Shown here in pieces: positions 60,009 through 64,000 of a DNA stretch of 64,000 nt. Position 1 is the first letter of the stretch, and every line of letters starts with the position of its first letter. This DNA is from Microbacterium sp. 11MF (GTDB lineage Bacteria; Actinomycetota; Actinomycetes; Actinomycetales; Microbacteriaceae), in assembly GCF_000383475.1 (NCBI RefSeq), contig NZ_KB911459.1:386467-450466 (forward strand), read 5' to 3'. The notes beneath the pieces are model-generated. The model was not told the origin of the DNA. It searched no databases and was given only the letters and a program-made list of their open reading frames with translations. The position numbers and the translations under genes are program-made.

Positions 60009-60538
60009 GTGCCTGGTGGCGCAGCAATCGGCGGGCCCTGCTCGCGCTCGTCGTCGTCGTTCCCCTCACCGCGGGGGTCTTCCTCGGGTGGGAATGGTGG
60101 AAGGTCGCGCGGTACGAGCCCACCTTCCCGACGGTGGCCGAGCAGGGCCGCGCCGCGGACTTCGCCGACATCACCTTCGGCCCGGCCACCGCGACGGAGG
60201 TCTCACTGCTGGGCGTGACGGCTCCCGAGGGGACGAAGTTCCTCTGGGTGCGCGTTCCCGTCGATCGTCACGGCGCGGCGACCGGCTGCACGCTCACGGG
60301 GTTGCGTGAGTTGGGCGGACAGGGCCGCTTCTGGAGGGACGAGTCCAAGACGGTCGACTGGGACTACCGCCGGTACACGGCGTGCCCGAACGACCGGCGG
60401 AGCGACCTATTCCCGCGCGGGGCGTTCCAGATCGACGTGCCGTTCATCGTCCCCGACGACGTCGAGGGCCCGCTCGGTGTCGAGCTCGTGATCCCGGACG
60501 AGCTGCCGGGCTACGTCCGACTCGTCGTCGTGCCCTGA
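60005..60538 (+). CDS. Membrane-anchored hypothetical protein (3 of 3 coupled)
   Basis: 177 aa, GTG start. TM RALLALVVVVPLTAGVFLGW, then a beta-rich domain with two Cys (TGCTLTG, YTACPNDRR). Ends in a convergent overlap with the long membrane gene on the other strand (132 bp). Function unknown, probably acts with its two neighbours. Confidence 0.7.
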   Translation: MSAWWRSNRRALLALVVVVPLTAGVFLGWEWWKVARYEPTFPTVAEQGRAADFADITFGPATATEVSLLGVTAPEGTKFLWVRVPVDRHGAATGCTLTGLRELGGQGRFWRDESKTVDWDYRRYTACPNDRRSDLFPRGAFQIDVPFIVPDDVEGPLGVELVIPDELPGYVRLVVVP

Positions 60539-61759
60539 CGCGACGACGGGCGCCCCGATGAGCGCGCCCACCGTCGCGTCGTAGGCACCGGCGATCACCA
60601 CGGTTCGGATCGGTTCGATGATGACCGGGGCGATGAGGAGGAACAGTGCCCCGCCGGCGCGCCAGAAATCGTCGGGGCTCTGCGGTCCGACCAGGCGGGT
60701 GACCCCGAAATCGATGAGATCCTGCGCCAGCAGGACGAGGACGTAGGCGAGGACGTAGCAGCCGATCAGCACCGGGCCACCGCGCCACATCAGGACGACC
60801 GCGCGCCAGATCGGCTGGAAGCGCGAGCCGAGGCTCGCGCCGATGTCGGCGAGTCGGCGACGCAGCCGCTGCGGGATGCTGCCGTACCGCTGCCGGGCCC
60901 GCTCGGCGATCCGGCCGCGCCACTGGACCCCCCGTGGCGCCACAGCCTGGCCGTAGACGACGCCGGCGACGGTGAGCCAGGCGAGCGGGACGGCGACGAG
61001 TCCCACGGCTTCGCCAGCGACCGTGGCGACGGCATCCCACACCCATCCCAACGGGGCGAACCAGTCGCCGATCGACTCCCGCAGCTGGCCCACCCACGCG
61101 ATCGCGCGGCGGGACTGCACCCACGCGGTCAGCTGTCCGGTGGCGTCGCCGATGAAGTAGGCGGCGAGGAAGATCCAGAGGCCGTCGAGGTAGGTGGCGA
61201 CGAGCGAGCTCCAGCGGGGCAGTCGACCGCGCCACCGGCTCCACACCCACCGTCCGACGAAGGCGAGCACGACCACCGTGATCGTCATCGCATCCCACGG
61301 GAGCTTGTCGATGGCGCCGGAGACGTCGGCGTCCACTCCGGTGACGATGCCTTCGGCGATTCTCCCGTTCGTGACCTGCAGCGCGGTGTCGAGGTAGGTC
61401 GCTACGTCCTCGTTGAGGAAACCGAGGGCGGCGTACACCGCCAAGAAGGGGAGCACGGACGACAGCATCGCGTCACGGAACGCGACCCGTCTGCCGTGCC
61501 CGTCGGCTGGGGGCGGAGCGATGGCGCCGAGGCGCGTCATCCCGTCCCGTAGGACGAGGAACATCCCGACGAGGCTCACGAGCTTGGCGAGGATCGCGAG
61601 AGGGATGATCAGCATGCCGCCGAGCGCCGTGTAGCCGCCGACGTACCCCGCGACCTCCAGCCCGATGTAGCGGCCGAGAACCCCCGCGAGATACCAGGCG
61701 ACGAGCGCGGGCCAGTGGCGCACGAGGAGGCGCCACGTCATCCCGAGCATCGTCCGCAC
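60407..61759 (-). CDS. Large polytopic membrane protein
   Basis: 450 aa from GTG 61759 (ATG 61750 alternative). About eight TM helices between about 10 and 400 (WPALVAWYLAGVLGRYIGLEVAGYVGG, SLVATYLDGLWIFLAAYFIGDATGQ, VLIGCYVLAYVLVLLAQDLI). The hydrophilic C-terminal 35 residues are encoded over the 3' end of the convergent gene. TACCGT 6 nt before GTG could be a -10 giving a leaderless mRNA. Family not recognised. Confidence 0.75.
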   Translation of the reverse strand: MRTMLGMTWRLLVRHWPALVAWYLAGVLGRYIGLEVAGYVGGYTALGGMLIIPLAILAKLVSLVGMFLVLRDGMTRLGAIAPPPADGHGRRVAFRDAMLSSVLPFLAVYAALGFLNEDVATYLDTALQVTNGRIAEGIVTGVDADVSGAIDKLPWDAMTITVVVLAFVGRWVWSRWRGRLPRWSSLVATYLDGLWIFLAAYFIGDATGQLTAWVQSRRAIAWVGQLRESIGDWFAPLGWVWDAVATVAGEAVGLVAVPLAWLTVAGVVYGQAVAPRGVQWRGRIAERARQRYGSIPQRLRRRLADIGASLGSRFQPIWRAVVLMWRGGPVLIGCYVLAYVLVLLAQDLIDFGVTRLVGPQSPDDFWRAGGALFLLIAPVIIEPIRTVVIAGAYDATVGALIGAPVVASGHDDESDVARQLVRDHELDTERALDVVGDDERHVDLERPARE

Positions 61760-61813
61760 GGTCTTACGGTAGCGGCAGGTGGGATGCCGCGTGGGTCGCC
61801 GTGGGACGAGCGA

Positions 61814-63427
61814 TCAGGCAGCGGCGGCGGGCAGGTCTGTGCCTGGGATCGCCGCGAGGAGCTCTCGGGTGTACGTCTCGCGGGGTGACTCGAAGATCTG
61901 ACTCGGAGTCCCCGACTCGACGATGCGACCGCCCTGCATCACGTGGACGTGATGCGAGATCATCCGCACCACGGCCAGGTCGTGGCTGATGAACAGGTAG
62001 CTCAGCCCGAGATCTCGCTGCAGCGCGACGAGCAGTTCGAGGATCTGAGCCTGCACGATGACGTCGAGCGCCGAGACCGCCTCGTCGAGGACGATGAGCT
62101 CGGGCTCCAGCGCAAGCGCGCGGGCGATGGCCACACGCTGACGCTGACCGCCGGAGAGCTCCGCGGGCAGACGGGTCATCAGCTCACGAGGAAGGGCGAC
62201 CTGATCGAGCAGCCCCTCGACACGATCGCGCCGCGTGACAGGCGTGCCGATCCCATGGATCTGCAACGGCTCCGCGATGCTGTCTCCGATCGTCATCCGC
62301 CCGTTGAGAGAGCCGAAGGGATTCTGGAAGACCGGCTGCACGCGCCGACGGAAGCGGAAGAGCTCGCCCTTCGACATAGACGCCACCGTCGTTCCGTCGA
62401 ATACGACGGATCCTGCCGTTGGTCGCTCCAAGCCGAGAGCCATGCGCGCGGTCGTGGACTTACCCGACCCCGACTCGCCCACGATCGACACCGTCTGTCC
62501 GCGCGGGATGACGAGGCTGGATGCCTCGACCGCCACGAAATCCGGGCGGCGGCCGCGGACGGGGTAGGTCTTGCCCACGGCATCCAATCGCATGAGGGGC
62601 TCACTGTCCGCTGCCGGACCGACGAGCGACGATGAGGTGAGGCTCGGCGCGGCCGCGAGCAGGCGGCGGGTGTACTCAGCCTGAGGCGCGCGCAGGAGGG
62701 TCTCCGCGCGGCCGGACTCGACCATCTCGCCGCGGTACATCACGAGCACCTTGTCGGCGCGTTCGGCCGCCAGCTCCAGGTCGTGCGTGATGAGCAGGAC
62801 GGACGTGCCCAGCTCTGCCGTCAGGTCCACGAGCCGGTCCAGGATGGTGCGCTGCACGGTGACGTCGAGGGCACTGGTCGGTTCGTCGGCGATTAGGAGT
62901 TTCGGGCGGCAGGCGAGTCCCATCGCGATGAGCACTCGTTGACGCATCCCTCCCGAGAGCTGGTGGGGGTACTGCGCGGCCCGGCGCGCGGCATCCGGGA
63001 TCCCGACGATGTCGAGGAGCTCGATCGCACGACGCCATGCCGCGCGGCCGAGACCCATGCGGTTGATCTTCAGAACCTCGGCGATCTGATCGCCGACACG
63101 CTGGATCGGGTTGAGGTTGGACATCGGATCCTGCGGAACCAACCCGATCCCGGCGCCCCGGATCGCCGTCATCTCCTTCTCGGACGCGCCGGCCAGATCC
63201 CGCCCGGCGAACATGATCGAACCGGAGGCGATCCGCCCGTTCGAGGCGAGAAGCCGATTGACGGAGGCGGCAGTCGTGGACTTTCCCGAACCGGATTCAC
63301 CGACGACCGCGACCGTCTCACCGACGCCGACGTCGAAGCTGATGCCACGGATGGCGGAGAACACACCTCGGGCCGTCGTGAACTCGACGCTCAGATCACG
63401 TACGGACAAGACGGGGGAAGAGGTCAT
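61814..63427 (-). CDS. Dual ATPase of an oligopeptide/dipeptide-type ABC importer
   Basis: 537 aa, two fused NBDs as in GsiA/YejF: first with GESGSGKST, LSGGMRQRVLIAMGLA and LLIADEPTSALDVTVQ, second with GESGSGKST, LSGGQRQRVAIARALA and LIVLDEAVSALDVIVQ. Switch His present in both (LITHDL, FISHDL). Powers import of peptides, nickel or glutathione-like compounds via permeases not seen here. GAAAGGA precedes ATG 63427; the start overlaps the stop of the MFS gene. Confidence 0.95.
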   Translation of the reverse strand: MTSSPVLSVRDLSVEFTTARGVFSAIRGISFDVGVGETVAVVGESGSGKSTTAASVNRLLASNGRIASGSIMFAGRDLAGASEKEMTAIRGAGIGLVPQDPMSNLNPIQRVGDQIAEVLKINRMGLGRAAWRRAIELLDIVGIPDAARRAAQYPHQLSGGMRQRVLIAMGLACRPKLLIADEPTSALDVTVQRTILDRLVDLTAELGTSVLLITHDLELAAERADKVLVMYRGEMVESGRAETLLRAPQAEYTRRLLAAAPSLTSSSLVGPAADSEPLMRLDAVGKTYPVRGRRPDFVAVEASSLVIPRGQTVSIVGESGSGKSTTARMALGLERPTAGSVVFDGTTVASMSKGELFRFRRRVQPVFQNPFGSLNGRMTIGDSIAEPLQIHGIGTPVTRRDRVEGLLDQVALPRELMTRLPAELSGGQRQRVAIARALALEPELIVLDEAVSALDVIVQAQILELLVALQRDLGLSYLFISHDLAVVRMISHHVHVMQGGRIVESGTPSQIFESPRETYTRELLAAIPGTDLPAAAA

Positions 63428-64000
63428 CGGGAGGTCCTTTCGATGTGAGCAAGAGAAGGGAGGAGATTCGAGCTGCGGCCGAGCCACACGGCCATGGCAC
63501 TCGCCGCGATGAGTCCGCACACGGCGCCCGCGCCGAAGAGCCACGCGAACGTCGCTCGCGAAGGCTCGGTGGCTACGGCCGTCGACGCGAGAACGATCGC
63601 CGCGATGACCCCCGCGATGGCGGAGCCGACCTGGCGCATCATGATGTTCAAGCCGTTGACGGCGCCGGTCGCGTGGAGAGGCGCGACGTCCATCAGGATC
63701 AGGGGCATCGCGGCGAACGTGAAGGACGCGCTCCCCGAGACGAGCAGGGCGCAGAGGGCGACGATGACGGGATCATCGAGCACGAGCATTCGTGACGCGC
63801 TTGCAACGGCGACCGAGACCGCACCAGCGGTCACCGTGTTCCGGGCTCCCCACCGCGTGGCGCACATGGTCGCGAGAGGGGCGGCCGCGATCGAGGCGAG
63901 ACTCGCGGGGGTCTGGATGAGTCCGGTGAGCAGGACGCCGCCGCCCAAGCCGACGCCCTCTCGCCCCGTGGTCTGCGAGACGTAGACGGTTCCTGTGAAA
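63424..64000 (-). CDS. MFS transporter, C-terminal half (5' end outside window)
   Basis: The frame is open to the window edge. Visible part, about 191 aa, covers the last six TM helices: VGLGGGVLLTGLIQTPASLASIAAAPLATMCATRWGARN (the motif-A-like cytosolic loop), ASFTFAAMPLILMDVAPLHATGAVNGLNIMMRQVGSAIAGVIAAIVLAS (the GMxxxxRQ antiporter motif) and LFGAGAVCGLIAASAMAVWLG. Drug-efflux type. Stop overlaps the ABC gene start by 4 bp (ATGA). Confidence 0.88.
   Translation of the reverse strand, partial: FTGTVYVSQTTGREGVGLGGGVLLTGLIQTPASLASIAAAPLATMCATRWGARNTVTAGAVSVAVASASRMLVLDDPVIVALCALLVSGSASFTFAAMPLILMDVAPLHATGAVNGLNIMMRQVGSAIAGVIAAIVLASTAVATEPSRATFAWLFGAGAVCGLIAASAMAVWLGRSSNLLPSLAHIERTSR

Overview
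High-GC, densely packed chromosomal DNA from an actinobacterium, most likely a Microbacteriaceae member close to Microbacterium. This is inferred from the GC-rich codon use, many GTG starts, ATGA/GTGA start-stop overlaps, leaderless promoters, the constantly recurring octamer GGATGCCG/CGGCATCC, and gene types such as DnaE2, DUF222-HNH, DUF6412-YidC and GH65. No rRNA, CRISPR array or replication origin was seen.

Layout. 1-6.9 kb: the 3' part of error-prone DNA polymerase dnaE2, carrying an inserted palindrome and tandem repeat; a zinc-starvation pair (zinc-free L36 and a CobW-like protein) around a Zur box; a PepSY membrane protein; small membrane and hypothetical genes. 7-18.7 kb: metabolic and regulatory genes (AraC with an SDR, an ArsR-VOC operon with a readable leaderless promoter/operator, TetR with an SGNH esterase, DUF2716, a winged-helix regulator with a membrane protein, a CPBP protease, a GH114-type lipoprotein), several lipoproteins, and two frameshifted loci.

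18.7-30.1 kb: an accessory island starting at a tRNA-Arg(CCU) gene, visibly less GC-rich than its flanks. It holds an adenine methyltransferase coupled to a PD-(D/E)XK nuclease (restriction-modification), a coupled DUF262 + AAA ATPase/TOPRIM pair, a decayed DUF4935-type PIN gene, a restriction-nuclease/TOPRIM-like fusion, a zinc-ribbon miniprotein, an IS3-family orfA remnant, a coiled-coil membrane protein, and at its right edge a 156-bp fragment matching the downstream DUF2236 gene. This is the most likely place for an undescribed system. The DUF262 + ATPase-TOPRIM pair and the nuclease-TOPRIM fusion are the leading candidates for anti-phage modules.

30.1-64 kb: core-type DNA: DUF6412 and a YidC paralogue, a cyclodeaminase-like protein, GH65 phosphorylase/hydrolase, DUF2236, SDR, YCII, two alpha/beta hydrolases with their XRE-MLTR regulator, DUF222-HNH, VOC, a frameshifted DUF1266 gene, GNAT, rhodanese, TetR with a membrane protein and a LysE exporter around one operator, aldo/keto reductase, MOSC, an acyltransferase-SGNH protein, a Gfo/Idh/MocA oxidoreductase, an OYE, a heterodimeric ABC exporter with one degenerate ATP site, a CheY-like regulator divergent from a PAS histidine kinase, three coupled membrane-anchored unknowns, a large membrane protein, a tandem oligopeptide-type ABC ATPase and a truncated MFS gene.

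A recurrent feature is single-base indels in C or G homopolymers that break otherwise continuous reading frames (about 14.66, 15.83, 24.91 and 42.11 kb). These are either assembly errors or real slippage mutations and should be resolved before those genes are called pseudogenes.
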